In this document: positions 7,091-16,336 of the stretch, piece after piece
Layout of the letters: each line of letters opens with the position of its first letter
How positions within the stretch are numbered: the first letter of the stretch is position 1
From: JBCBSS01 sp039819065
Lineage (GTDB): Bacteria; Bacteroidota; Bacteroidia; Cytophagales; Cyclobacteriaceae
Direction of reading: 5' to 3'
DNA length: 24,005 nucleotides
Assembly (NCBI GenBank): GCA_039819065.1
Contig: JBCBSS010000126.1
Coordinates: 1 to 24,005 of the forward strand
Notes under the pieces: model-generated
Seen by the model: only the letters and a program-made list of their open reading frames with translations
The model's database searches: none
What the model was told of the DNA's origin: nothing
Position numbers and translations under genes: made by a program

Positions 7091-8173
7091 ATGGCTGACC
7101 ATAAATCTTCAGGAAAAACGCTGTACTGGCCTTTTCAAATACTTGGATGGGGCTTTTACTATCTTGTTAATGTCATTATTGGCTTTGCTTTTGTCGGGCT
7201 AGAATGGACGATGACCGTGGCGTTCGGTATTTCTATTGTCACAGGATTTTTTATATCGCATTTTTTCAGAAGATTTATCCATCTCAACAACTGGAAAAAC
7301 CTGCACATATCTTCATTAGTGATCAATTGCCTGATCGCTTCTGTCATTTTAGCCATAATCTGGTGTGCAGTCAGTTTTCCTGCGACTTATCTACTCAAGG
7401 AATTTGTGGCTGTTGTTGATTCGGTAGAACCTTCAGAACAGGTATCTGAAGAGGTTTCAACCATTGCTCTGCTCATTACTTTGGTGATTAATTATAGCAT
7501 CATTTATGTCATTTGGTTTCTTATTTATTTCGGGTACCACTTCTTCACTAGGTACAAGCAAGCAGAAGTGGACAAGTGGAAGTTAGAAGCGGCGGTGAAA
7601 GATGCTGAGCTAATAGCACTTAAATCACAAATCAACCCACATTTTATCTTCAACTGTCTGAATAACATACGCTCACTAGTGATAGAAAACCCTGGAAAGG
7701 CCAGGGATATGATCACTCACCTGTCAGGATTGCTGAGGTATTCGGTACAGTTCAATAACGCTGAAAAAGTAAGCCTGGAAAGCGAATTAGAGATTGTTCA
7801 GAATTACCTGAATCTAGAATCGATTCAGTTCGAAGATAGGTTAGAATACAAACTCAACATTGATGAGAATACTTTAGAAGAGAAAATTCCTCCGATGGCT
7901 ATACAGTTATTGGTTGAAAATGCCATCAAACATGGCATTTCTGACCTTCCAGATGGTGGAGAGATTAGAATCAGTTCTCACTTGAATGATAACACCCTCA
8001 TAGTTGAGGTTCAAAACACCGGCCAACTGAAAGAGAAAGTAACAGGAACAGGTATTGGACTAAAAAACGCTTCAGATAGGTTAAAACTGATCTTTGGAAA
8101 ATTGTCTGATCTGAAAATCAGCAATCAAGGCAATAATATGGTCTCTGCTAAATTTACGATTCCGTTAAATTAG
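7091..8173 (+). CDS. LytS-family sensor histidine kinase (PF06580 type)
   Basis: A 360-aa inner-membrane kinase with about four helices at 17-38, 41-59, 74-101 and 124-152. A short linker leads to the His_kinase domain with SQINPHFIFN (phosphoacceptor His184). The ATPase domain follows: N-box LLVENAIKHG at 273-282, VQNTG at 308-312 and glycine loop GTGIGLKN at 319-326. The HATPase lacks the standard DxGxG box, which is normal for this family. The frame is open back to a TTG at 7079, but I chose the ATG at 7091 because it is the first standard start and gives the usual short cytoplasmic N-terminus. The cognate regulator is the next gene, 59 bp downstream. The signal and targets are unknown. 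Confidence 0.9.
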   Translation: MADHKSSGKTLYWPFQILGWGFYYLVNVIIGFAFVGLEWTMTVAFGISIVTGFFISHFFRRFIHLNNWKNLHISSLVINCLIASVILAIIWCAVSFPATYLLKEFVAVVDSVEPSEQVSEEVSTIALLITLVINYSIIYVIWFLIYFGYHFFTRYKQAEVDKWKLEAAVKDAELIALKSQINPHFIFNCLNNIRSLVIENPGKARDMITHLSGLLRYSVQFNNAEKVSLESELEIVQNYLNLESIQFEDRLEYKLNIDENTLEEKIPPMAIQLLVENAIKHGISDLPDGGEIRISSHLNDNTLIVEVQNTGQLKEKVTGTGIGLKNASDRLKLIFGKLSDLKISNQGNNMVSAKFTIPLN

Positions 8174-8232
8174 GGAAGATTGATTCCAGGCTGACCAAGG
8201 GTAATAGTATAAGATTTTAAAAAAATGCGTAT

Positions 8233-8949
8233 ATGAAAGCAATTGTTATAGATGATTCACGGCTGGCTCGTAACGAACTAAAAAGACTACTCAAAGATTT
8301 TGATCATGTCAACGTGATAGGTGAAGCAGCCAATGCTGTTGAAGCGAAGGAGCGCATTGAAAAAGATCGACCGGATTTAATATTTCTGGATATTCAAATG
8401 CCTGGAAAGAACGGCTTTGAACTATTAGAAGATTTGGAGTTTATACCCGCAGTCATTTTTACTACTGCCTACGACGAATATGCACTGAAGGCTTTTGAAT
8501 ATAACGCGCTTGACTATCTACAAAAGCCCGTACAACTCGACCGTTTATCCGGTGCCGTGAGCAAGGTCTCTCAAAAGATCAATAAAGAACTAGCCCAGGA
8601 AGACAAGAATCTCATGAATGAAGACCACCAGGTTTTCGTAAAGGACGGCGAAAAATGCTGGTTTGTCACGCTCAAAGAGGTGAAAATGTTTGAAGTGGAT
8701 GGCAACTATACCAAGATACATTTCGAGGATTATCAGCCCATGATCCCAAGAACCCTCAACTACCTTGAATCTAGGTTAGATCCAAAAACCTTCTTTCGAG
8801 CAAACCGCCAACAAATCATTAATTTGAGATGGGTAGAGCGAATAGAACCATGGTTCAGCGGAAGTATACGCATTTACATGAACGGAGGACAGGAAGTAGA
8901 TGTATCCCGTAGACAAACACAACGCTTCAAAGAACTCATGAGCTTCTGA
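8233..8949 (+). CDS. LytTR-family response regulator
   Basis: A 238-aa regulator. The receiver domain spans about 1-118 with acidic pocket D7/D8, phosphoacceptor D53, switch residue T77 and K98 (in LQKP). A LytTR DNA-binding domain spans about 133-238, with the recognisable FFRANRQQIINL segment. It is the second gene of a two-gene operon with the LytS-type kinase, and both are complete. LytTR proteins bind direct-repeat sites as dimers and often act on nearby or envelope genes. The divergent gldJ region, with its dyad, is a possible but unproven target. A short out-of-frame ATG at 8225 lies just before the true start and is ignored. Confidence 0.92.
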   Translation: MKAIVIDDSRLARNELKRLLKDFDHVNVIGEAANAVEAKERIEKDRPDLIFLDIQMPGKNGFELLEDLEFIPAVIFTTAYDEYALKAFEYNALDYLQKPVQLDRLSGAVSKVSQKINKELAQEDKNLMNEDHQVFVKDGEKCWFVTLKEVKMFEVDGNYTKIHFEDYQPMIPRTLNYLESRLDPKTFFRANRQQIINLRWVERIEPWFSGSIRIYMNGGQEVDVSRRQTQRFKELMSF

Positions 8950-9155
8950 TTACTAGTGAATTAACTGATCAACTTCTTTACTATCCTTCCATAACTTTTT
9001 GCCTGTATAATGGGTTAATTTACAGTGATTCTTTGAGCAAAAAGGCATACCTTGTACTTAAGAAACTAAACCTATTCTCATTTTGAGACATCATTCTTCA
9101 AATGGACTAGGCGCTTTTTGCAAAACCTACTTTAAAGCCAAAAAACCACGATATC

Positions 9156-9212
9156 ATGTCTGGCATGGATTTTATTAAAAAAGTTATAAAAGTTGGCTTT
9201 GGATTATGTTGA
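9156..9212 (+). CDS. Possible 18-aa leader peptide overlapping the next start codon
   Basis: A very short frame, MSGMDFIKKVIKVGFGLC, ends at the TGA at 9210-9212 and overlaps the ATG of the next gene (9206-9208) by seven bases in another frame. The peptide is basic and somewhat amphipathic. It could be a coupled leader, or chance, since ORFs of this length are common. Listed only because the overlap would allow translational coupling. Confidence 0.2.
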   Translation: MSGMDFIKKVIKVGFGLC

Positions 9213-9457
9213 CGTTAAATGATTTTAGGACATTGCCCTTCGAGAAAAAATGTGAGTTCATCACATTTTGCGGTAATTATATCGCGCATCGAAAGGTGGG
9301 GGATGAGAAAATCTACCTTTATAACTTAGGAGGTTTTTTCATCGAGGTACGGTTTGCACCCTTTCAGAATAGGGTAATTGGCATTAGCGCTTTTAGAGAA
9401 ACAAATAGGTTAAAGCCCTATTACGATCAAGTAGACCTGACAGGTTTGGGAGTTTAA
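9206..9457 (+). CDS. Conserved hypothetical protein, 83 aa
   Basis: A small soluble protein with no signal peptide or membrane segment. It has a helical N-terminus, then alternating beta-type segments (KIYLYNLGGFFIEVRFAP at about 35-52) and a basic, Tyr-containing C-terminus. I recognise no family, but the composition is that of a real folded protein. It is preceded by 256 bp without a firm gene after the LytTR regulator, so it may have its own promoter. Its TAA stop overlaps the stop of convergent mfd inside the sequence TTAA (shared bases 9454-9457). The function is unknown. Confidence 0.65.
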   Translation: MLTLNDFRTLPFEKKCEFITFCGNYIAHRKVGDEKIYLYNLGGFFIEVRFAPFQNRVIGISAFRETNRLKPYYDQVDLTGLGV

Positions 9458-12400
9458 TTTTTTGCCTGATCTAGAATTTCATCAAGTATTAGTTTGGCTT
9501 CATTGATGGTGTTGATTTTACTCACAGTTAAGATCAATTTACCTTTCACCTCGTTCATTTTGCAATTTTTTGGGTGACTTTGTACAAAGGCCAGCACTCT
9601 TCCAAATACGTCAGATTTATAGTACTCCTCACGATCAGATGGAAGGAAATACCCTTTCATCTTTTCGTTTTTCAATAGGAGTTTTTCAAACCCAAGTTGT
9701 TCTGCCGCCCATCTTACCCGTACGGAGGCTATTAAGTCTTGTACAGAATCCGGAATGGGCCCAAACCTATCCTTGATAGAATTGGTAAATTCGGCCAGAT
9801 CATCCTCCTTTTTAATATTGTCCAGTTTGGAATATAAGCTAAGTCGTTCCGACAGGTTGCTTACATAGTTTTCAGGGATAAGCAGTTCCATATCTGTTTC
9901 TATAGTACAATCCTGAACCAGTACTTTGGTAATATCCGATAGCTCTTTGACGAAAAGATCCCTAAACTCATTCTCTTTTAGCTCTTGAACTGCTTCGTCC
10001 AATATTTTATGATAAGTATCAAAGCCCAGATCGTTGATGAAACCACTCTGCTCAGCACCAAGTAAGTTTCCGGCACCTCGTATATCGAGGTCGCGCATGG
10101 CTACCTTGAATCCATCCCCTAGCTCGGAGAATTCTTCAAGTGTACTCAACCTTTTACGGGCTTCCGTAGTCAAGCCGATGGTAGGAGGAGTCAATAAATA
10201 ACAAAAGGCCTTTTGGTTAGAACGGCCGACCCTGCCACGCATTTGGTGAAGGTCGGATAATCCAAACATATGGGCTTGGTTGATGATGATGGTATTGGCG
10301 TTAGGAATATCAAGTCCGGATTCTATGATGTTGGTCGATACCAGAATATCATATTCTCCCTCAATAAACCTGAGCATATTCTTTTCTAGACGACTGCCTT
10401 CCATTTGACCGTGGGCAATTCCTATTCGGGCGTCAGGTACTAAGCGCAGAATGATATTGGCTACTTCTTCTATATCATTCACCCGATTGTGTACGAAGAA
10501 TACCTGGCCGCCCCTTCTCAATTCGAAGCTAACCGCGTCTCGAATGACGGTTTCATTGAAATTGTGCAACTCAGTAGTGACAGGTTGTCTATTGAATGGT
10601 GGAGTAGCGATCACACTCAAATCCCTGGCACCCATTAACGAGAAATGCAAAGTACGTGGAATTGGTGTAGCGGTAAGCGTTAGTACATCTACATTGACCC
10701 GCATTTCCTTCAACCTGTCTTTTACTTTTACCCCGAACTTCTGCTCTTCATCAATGACCAGAAGCCCAAGGTTTTTGAAGTTGACATCTTTATTGACTAT
10801 TCGGTGGGTACCGATCAATATGTCTGTCTTTCCTTCTTCTACATTTTTCAGCGTTGCTTTAATTTCCTTGGTGGTTTTGAAGCGATTGATGTACTCCACT
10901 CCTACCGGTAGATTTTTGAGCCGCTCGGAAAATGTTTTATGATGCTGCATGGCCAGAATGGTAGTGGGCACTAAAATGGCCACTTGCTTACTGTCTGCCA
11001 CTGCTTTGAAGGCTGCTCTAATCGCTACTTCGGTTTTACCAAAGCCTACGTCACCGCATACCAATCTGTCCATGGGGTGGGCTTCCTCCATATCCGCTTT
11101 GACAGCCGTAGTTGCCGTTGCCTGGTCTGGCGTATCTTCATAGATAAAGGATGATTCTAGCTCTGCTTGCAAAAACCCGTCCTTGGAAAATGCGTATCCA
11201 GGTGCCTCTTTGCGTTTGGCATATAGCGAAATGAGATCCTTGGCGATATCCGCTACTTTCTTTTTGGCCTTCTTTTTCTTGTTCTCCCATTCTGGCGAGC
11301 CTAATTTGCTCATAGAAGGTGGATCTCCTTCCTTGCCGGTGTATTTCGATATTTTGTGTAACGAGTGGATGCTCACATAAAGCAGGTCATCGTCTTTATA
11401 TATGATTCGAAGTGCTTCCTGCCTTTTACCACCAACATCTATTTTATCCAAACCTGCAAACCTGCCAATGCCGTAATCAATATGCGTCACATAATCTCCC
11501 GGCATTAGCGCCCTCAACTCTTTAAGTGTTAAAGCCTTGGATTTTGAGTGTTTATCTTTGGTTTTGTATCTATGAAAGCGTTCGAAGAGTTGGTGATCGG
11601 TGTAGCAACAAATGCCCATGTTTTGATCAACAAACCCCTCTCTTAAACTAATAGGTAGATCTTGAAACTCCACTCTTGGATCGATTTCCTCGAATATGGT
11701 TCTTAACCGATCCAGCTGCTTGGCACTATCTGCGGCAATCAGATTAGTCAGTGTTTTGGTTTGATTGTCCAGCAGATTGTCTGCTAATAACTCGAAGTTC
11801 TTATTGAAGGAAGGCTGTGGGTCAACGGAAAAGTCGAATGCCTCATCTGCTTTGAGGTAGAACCTGTTCCCAAATTCTATTTTCACCAGCTTTTCCGAAA
11901 GCTTCACAAAGCTCTCCGATGTTTCAAACAGATCCACTGGATTCAGTACCACTTGCGTATTGCCGCTTTCTTCTAGTATTTGATTGAAGCTTTGCTCTAC
12001 TTTTTCAAAATACGCATCGATTACGTCCAGCAAGTTCTGATAATCCTTGAACCAGATTTTGGTGTTGTTAGGAATGAAATCCAGGAATGGTTGGCGCTCT
12101 TCTTCGATCAGCTTAGTCTGGACATTGGGTATGATGTTAATCTTTTTGACCGCATCAAGAGACAGCTGATTGGCAGGATCGAATGTACGAATGCTTTCTA
12201 TTTCCCTACCGAATAACTCCAGGCGATAAGGCAAATCGTGTGCATAGGAGAAAACATCTATTATACCACCTCTTACTGCAAATTGACCGGCTTCATAGAC
12301 GAAGTCAGCCTTTTCGAAACCGTAAGTAGCTAGTAATTCAGTAATGAACTCTGTGTCTACTTCTTCTCCGACTTTGGCAGTGAATGTATTGTTAGCCAGT

Positions 12401-12816
12401 GACTTCTTATTGATCACCTTTTCCGTGAGCGCTTCAGGATAAGTTACGATCAGTTCACCGGTAGAAGACTTATTATTGAGCCGGTTAAGAATTTCGGCGC
12501 GCATGAGGATGTTGGCATTTTCGGTTTCCTCAAATTCATAAGGCCTTTTATAAGAATTAGGAAAGAATAGAATTTCCTTTCCGGATATTAAATTTTGAAG
12601 GTCGTTGTGAAAGTAAGCCGCCTCTTCTTTGTCATGAAGAATGATCAACTGCGTTTGGTGATTGATGCCGTAGATAGCACTAATCAAAACGGCGTCAAGA
12701 CTACCTCTGAGACCTTTTAGTTGTAATGTTAAATTGTTATTGGTTTTACTCCTGTCAGCGATGGTCTGTACCAGACCGTCATTTTTATAGAGTGAAACGA
12801 AGTCTTTTACCTCCAA
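9454..12816 (-). CDS. mfd: Transcription-repair coupling factor Mfd
   Basis: A full-length 1120-aa Mfd. The N-terminal UvrB-like region (about 1-380) should contact UvrA. It is followed by the CarD-like RNA polymerase-interacting domain, visible as PGDYVTHIDYGIGRFAGL at about 439-456. The RecG-like translocase motor carries Walker A GDVGFGKT at 588-595, the DEEQ box at 689-692, TATPIPRT in motif III and QMRGRVGRS in motif VI. The C-terminal regulatory TRCF domain occupies roughly the last 150 residues. Mfd releases RNA polymerase stalled at lesions and recruits UvrA to start excision repair. The gene appears monocistronic, with an exact -7 element just upstream. Its 3' end overlaps the convergent 83-aa gene by 4 bp. 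No truncation or missing motif was seen. Confidence 0.98.
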   Translation of the reverse strand: MEVKDFVSLYKNDGLVQTIADRSKTNNNLTLQLKGLRGSLDAVLISAIYGINHQTQLIILHDKEEAAYFHNDLQNLISGKEILFFPNSYKRPYEFEETENANILMRAEILNRLNNKSSTGELIVTYPEALTEKVINKKSLANNTFTAKVGEEVDTEFITELLATYGFEKADFVYEAGQFAVRGGIIDVFSYAHDLPYRLELFGREIESIRTFDPANQLSLDAVKKINIIPNVQTKLIEEERQPFLDFIPNNTKIWFKDYQNLLDVIDAYFEKVEQSFNQILEESGNTQVVLNPVDLFETSESFVKLSEKLVKIEFGNRFYLKADEAFDFSVDPQPSFNKNFELLADNLLDNQTKTLTNLIAADSAKQLDRLRTIFEEIDPRVEFQDLPISLREGFVDQNMGICCYTDHQLFERFHRYKTKDKHSKSKALTLKELRALMPGDYVTHIDYGIGRFAGLDKIDVGGKRQEALRIIYKDDDLLYVSIHSLHKISKYTGKEGDPPSMSKLGSPEWENKKKKAKKKVADIAKDLISLYAKRKEAPGYAFSKDGFLQAELESSFIYEDTPDQATATTAVKADMEEAHPMDRLVCGDVGFGKTEVAIRAAFKAVADSKQVAILVPTTILAMQHHKTFSERLKNLPVGVEYINRFKTTKEIKATLKNVEEGKTDILIGTHRIVNKDVNFKNLGLLVIDEEQKFGVKVKDRLKEMRVNVDVLTLTATPIPRTLHFSLMGARDLSVIATPPFNRQPVTTELHNFNETVIRDAVSFELRRGGQVFFVHNRVNDIEEVANIILRLVPDARIGIAHGQMEGSRLEKNMLRFIEGEYDILVSTNIIESGLDIPNANTIIINQAHMFGLSDLHQMRGRVGRSNQKAFCYLLTPPTIGLTTEARKRLSTLEEFSELGDGFKVAMRDLDIRGAGNLLGAEQSGFINDLGFDTYHKILDEAVQELKENEFRDLFVKELSDITKVLVQDCTIETDMELLIPENYVSNLSERLSLYSKLDNIKKEDDLAEFTNSIKDRFGPIPDSVQDLIASVRVRWAAEQLGFEKLLLKNEKMKGYFLPSDREEYYKSDVFGRVLAFVQSHPKNCKMNEVKGKLILTVSKINTINEAKLILDEILDQAKN

Positions 12817-12838
12817 AATTCAAGCGATTAATAAGTGC

Positions 12839-12846
12839 CAAAGATA
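12839..12846 (-). promoter_or_regulatory. Bacteroidota -7 promoter element for mfd
   Basis: The minus strand reads TATCTTTG, an exact TAnnTTTG match, 22 nt upstream of the mfd ATG at 12816. That would leave a leader of roughly 15 nt. No strong TTTG is seen at the expected -33 position. Confidence 0.45.
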
Positions 12847-12925
12847 AATCAATCATAAAGATCTACACAGCATAGAAACATGGCTTTGGGACAATGGTTT
12901 GTCTTAAAATATCCTTACACCAAGT

Positions 12926-13972
12926 TTATTCTTTGACTAAGGCTTCTTTTAAATTGGATACGTGGTTATTAAGTGCGGCTTGCCATGTGATATCGGCATC
13001 CCATTTATCACCTAGGAATACATTGTTAGAATAGAGGTGTTTGATGTAGTATTTGTAGACGGGTTTTTTAACTGAAATGGTCACTAAAGTGCCTGAAGTT
13101 GACCCATCTGTTCCCCTTCGAATAGTGACATAATCAGTCTCGTTATCATTCACTTCATAATTCAGGAGCTGCTTTATTTCGTAACCTTCCATTTGAAGCG
13201 AATACACAATAAACCTAAATCCTCTAGATTTTAGCTCTTCAACATCGAATGACGGATCAGTCAACTGATATTGGTACGGATAACCTTCGAATATCTTGGC
13301 CAACTCTTCGTTGCCAGCTTCATCATTTTCGAACTTGGGAATGGCCAGCTTGTCTATGCGTAAGTCAGTGCTGAATATTTCAAAACGCCCACTTTTGATG
13401 ATATTGGGCAAGGCACCAAATTCAACCATATCGTTGATAAGATAATTTGATTTTTTTAGCCCCGCATTGGCGGTTGATCTGTAAACCTGGTTCAATGCAT
13501 CTTTAAGATTGGCAGATTCGGTTTTCCAAGCTTCCTGACCCGGGTCGATCAGTGTTGCCTTTTCATTGAATGTGGTAATCACTACCGAACTTCTTGTTGA
13601 AGAAGGGCTCTCTTTGACCAGGAAAATCAAATTCTTCACACCCCTTTTATCCAGTTCCCTGCTGAAGGCTGCTGTTGTTTCCTGCCCTGAAAACACATTA
13701 TCCAAATTGTAGTAGGCGACTGCATCTATGCCAGACTTTTTGAAAAATGACTGAGCTTCACTGACGTAAGTTTTCCAGTCTTCTCCTTTACCATCAAAAC
13801 CCTTGATCTGTACTAAAACTACACTTTTTGTGCTCAGCAAAGTCTTAGGAAAGTTGGTGCCGTACTTGAGTGTTCCGAAATCGACGGAACGTTGGCTGCT
13901 ATTCTGAGCTTGAGTGGGTACAAATAACCAAACCAATAAGGATAAGCTTGAAGTCAATAAAAACTTGGCCAT
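12926..13972 (-). CDS. Secreted hypothetical protein, about 348 aa
   Basis: The frame is open back to a TTG at 14035, but I chose the ATG at 13972 because a clean Sec signal peptide begins there: MAKFLLTSSLSLLVWLF, then a likely cleavage after TQAQ. The mature part is mixed alpha/beta. It has a first region of about 150 residues with alternating hydrophobic strands (VVLVQIKGF, VKNLIFLV) and a C-terminal region rich in strands and Tyr (KKPVYKYYIKHLY). I recognise no catalytic motif or named family. It lies 153 bp downstream of the GAF/PAS sensor gene on the same strand, so co-transcription is possible but not shown. It is probably periplasmic or associated with the outer membrane. Confidence 0.75.
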   Translation of the reverse strand: MAKFLLTSSLSLLVWLFVPTQAQNSSQRSVDFGTLKYGTNFPKTLLSTKSVVLVQIKGFDGKGEDWKTYVSEAQSFFKKSGIDAVAYYNLDNVFSGQETTAAFSRELDKRGVKNLIFLVKESPSSTRSSVVITTFNEKATLIDPGQEAWKTESANLKDALNQVYRSTANAGLKKSNYLINDMVEFGALPNIIKSGRFEIFSTDLRIDKLAIPKFENDEAGNEELAKIFEGYPYQYQLTDPSFDVEELKSRGFRFIVYSLQMEGYEIKQLLNYEVNDNETDYVTIRRGTDGSTSGTLVTISVKKPVYKYYIKHLYSNNVFLGDKWDADITWQAALNNHVSNLKEALVKE

Positions 13973-14125
13973 TGCTGGTGCTTTCGGGATGTCGTTTTTG
14001 AATTTAACGCGGAAAATAGAATTTATTGGTGTCAATTCAAAAAATATATCGAAACCGCTAGCAAGTCTGCCGCTCAGGCTACCTCAAGGGAGTGGCTTAA
14101 GATGGTTCTGTAAGAAGGAAGAATT

Positions 14126-15991
14126 CTAGGCCGGTGCTGCCGATCGCGTATTCTGCAGTTCTTTTATCATAAGGTCTTTCGCCTTAAGCTCTTTTTGCAG
14201 CGTTTGAAATTGATCCACGGTTGACCTCATGAACTTCTCTTGTTGCTCCAGTTGCTCTGCCTTGAGGGCTTTGTCATTGAGCAGGTTCGTCGTTTCAGTA
14301 ATGTCCCGTACGAATTGGATGATCTTTGTTGGTTCATCAGAAGCATTGCGTACAATTGAGAACGCGCCACTGATATGCACTTCGTTGCCTTTTTTACCTA
14401 GCAATGTAAATTCTCCGGACTGCGTTCTTCCCTCCTGTAAATTTTTAACAATGGTTTTATAAGCGTCCGATTCCTTAAAGTCCTTTTTCAACAATATAGA
14501 ATAAGGCTGAAACTCTAAATCTTCCAAGGCGTAGCCCAATAGATTGAGGAGAGTGTCATTGGCTCCGGTAATGTTCCCGTCGAAGTCCATGTCGATAGAA
14601 CCTATACCACTTTCATCCAGTGCTGTCAGGCGAGCTTCCATTTCCAGACTGTTGCGGCGCATCTCATCCTGGGTGGCGGATAACTCCTCAAGATTTTGAC
14701 GCATTTCCTCTTCCTGAGACCTTAGGATTTCCGATTGCTCCTGTGACTTTTCGTAGAGTTCCCTAGTCAAAGCGGCTGTTCTGGATGTACCGATTGCCGA
14801 TGCCATGCTTTCACCAATTTTTTCAAGGAATTCTATTTGGTACGCCTCAAATTTTTTGAACGATGCCAACTCCAGCACTCCTTCCATTGAATCGCTTGTT
14901 TTGATGGGGATAAGTAATATACTCCTGGGCGAGGCTTTACCCAAACCTGAGGTGATGTTCACATATTCATTGGGCACATCAGTCATGTAAATATGCTCTT
15001 GTTCCAAAAAGCACTGCCCAATCAATCCTTCACCAAGTTGAATTTGCTTATTCAGGTACTTTCTTCTTTCGTAGGCGTAGCTCGCCTTTAATTCAAGGTG
15101 TTGTTCTTGACCCTCACCTTCTTCTAGAATGAAAACCGCTCCTTGATTGGCGTTGAGGTACTTCACAAGATGGTTGATCAGGTTGTAGGAAAGCTCGGTC
15201 AAGTTATCGCTATTGTTTCTTATGATTTCGCTTACCTCTGCTAATCCTATGTTGGCAAATTTCTCCTGCTTTTCCCGAATGGCACTTTGCTTTAAGTTGT
15301 TGCGCATATCAAGCAGAGCGCTTCCCAATTCGTCATCTGTTTTGATATCGTATTCTACATCATACTCGCCTTCAGCTATGTGGTGAGCAAATGTAATGTG
15401 ACCTTCACGCTTCGATTTCTCTAAGTTGAGCATCTCTCCTTTTTCTTCACAACTGGCAGAAGCAATCATCCACCAGTGAGCCACAAACCCGCCAACACCG
15501 GCACTAGTGGCTAGTAATATCATGAAAACACTGACCTGAAGTAGATCATAATCCGAGGACAAGAAGACTAAAACATCAGCATTAGCAGCAGAGCCAAATT
15601 GCATGAGGGCCACCGCTGCATGATGAGATAATAAAATGGCGGTTAAAGGAATAAAAGCTTTCCAGTTTTGATAACTGACCAGCGATAGCATGGCTAGCAA
15701 TGGCACAAGATGTACGATAAATAACCCATCAGTTTGATAAATGAATTGGAGGCTGTAAACGCCGAATCCGGCGCTTGCGATATACTGAGAACTGGCATCT
15801 TTAGCCTGGGTTTTTACCGCGTAATACAACAGAACAATCAAAACCCCGGAGAGAAGCGCTACCAACCATGTATCATGCATCTGAGCGATCAACAATCCTA
15901 ATATGGCAAATGAAGGTAATACGTAATCAACAACCTTTTCGTAGTTGATAAGCCGGGAGGTAGCTGGGGTTTCTATTGCTGTGCTGCTCAT
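14126..15991 (-). CDS. Membrane HAMP-GAF-PAS sensor protein without an output domain
   Basis: A 621-aa protein. About six hydrophobic segments lie at 24-38, 42-58, 70-86, 90-106, 112-130 and 152-173. The fifth includes the His pair H123-H124. A HAMP-like stretch follows at about 203-235 (AEGEYDVEYDIKTDDELG). Then comes a GAF domain at about 262-402, a Glu/Gln-rich coiled coil at 405-455, a PAS domain at about 455-570 (GNITGANDTLLNLLGY; PAC-like IIQFVRDITE) and a second coiled coil to the end. No HisKA, HATPase, GGDEF, MCP or helix-turn-helix domain is present. The protein must therefore signal through partners, for example by coiled-coil contacts with a kinase. It has its own candidate promoter. 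The architecture is firm; the ligand and partner are unknown. Confidence 0.88.
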   Translation of the reverse strand: MSSTAIETPATSRLINYEKVVDYVLPSFAILGLLIAQMHDTWLVALLSGVLIVLLYYAVKTQAKDASSQYIASAGFGVYSLQFIYQTDGLFIVHLVPLLAMLSLVSYQNWKAFIPLTAILLSHHAAVALMQFGSAANADVLVFLSSDYDLLQVSVFMILLATSAGVGGFVAHWWMIASASCEEKGEMLNLEKSKREGHITFAHHIAEGEYDVEYDIKTDDELGSALLDMRNNLKQSAIREKQEKFANIGLAEVSEIIRNNSDNLTELSYNLINHLVKYLNANQGAVFILEEGEGQEQHLELKASYAYERRKYLNKQIQLGEGLIGQCFLEQEHIYMTDVPNEYVNITSGLGKASPRSILLIPIKTSDSMEGVLELASFKKFEAYQIEFLEKIGESMASAIGTSRTAALTRELYEKSQEQSEILRSQEEEMRQNLEELSATQDEMRRNSLEMEARLTALDESGIGSIDMDFDGNITGANDTLLNLLGYALEDLEFQPYSILLKKDFKESDAYKTIVKNLQEGRTQSGEFTLLGKKGNEVHISGAFSIVRNASDEPTKIIQFVRDITETTNLLNDKALKAEQLEQQEKFMRSTVDQFQTLQKELKAKDLMIKELQNTRSAAPA

Positions 15992-16336
15992 ATCGATGTC
16001 TATTATTTGAACCTTAACTATAGTAGGGACTATCAGCGCCTATATGGAACAACAAAGCTAGAGGAGTGTTTCTGCAACTGAAACTCTATTAGGTCATGGG
16101 AGGTGTAAGATTTATATTGGAATATTTATCAATAAATCAGTTTTTCGAGCCGTGTATACAACCAATCTCTATATATTATTGCTTAATAGATTGAGGGGAT
16201 TATAATATTTTGATAATAAAGTTGGGCTCACTTTAAGATCCGAAATTCTTATTCAAGTAAGAAAATCTCTTATGGTTCATAAAGGACACCAGTAATGGGA
16301 ATTTTTAGGGGAATGTAGCCGGCATTTCTATGTCAG
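15992..16336. other. Intergenic region between the GAF/PAS sensor and VOC genes
   Basis: About 345 AT-rich bases hold no convincing coding frame. The left part carries the candidate promoter of the sensor gene at 16053-16083. The right part would be the 3' untranslated end of the VOC gene, but I found no strong hairpin followed by a U tract. Nothing else was recognised. Confidence 0.55.
16053..16083 (-). promoter_or_regulatory. Candidate promoter of the GAF/PAS sensor gene
   Basis: The minus strand carries TAGCTTTG at 16060-16053, an exact -7 TAnnTTTG match. TTTC at 16083-16080, 19 nt upstream, is one base off the -33 TTTG. The leader would be about 55 nt to the ATG at 15991. Confidence 0.5.

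Noticed and set aside
10451..10942. 163-codon plus-strand open frame opposite mfd
   Set aside because: It is antisense to the conserved motor domain of Mfd, with Ser/Thr/Leu-rich low-information composition typical of a shadow frame.
13973..14035. N-terminal extension of the secreted protein from a TTG
   Set aside because: It would bury the signal peptide behind 21 charged residues; the ATG at 13972 gives a proper signal peptide.
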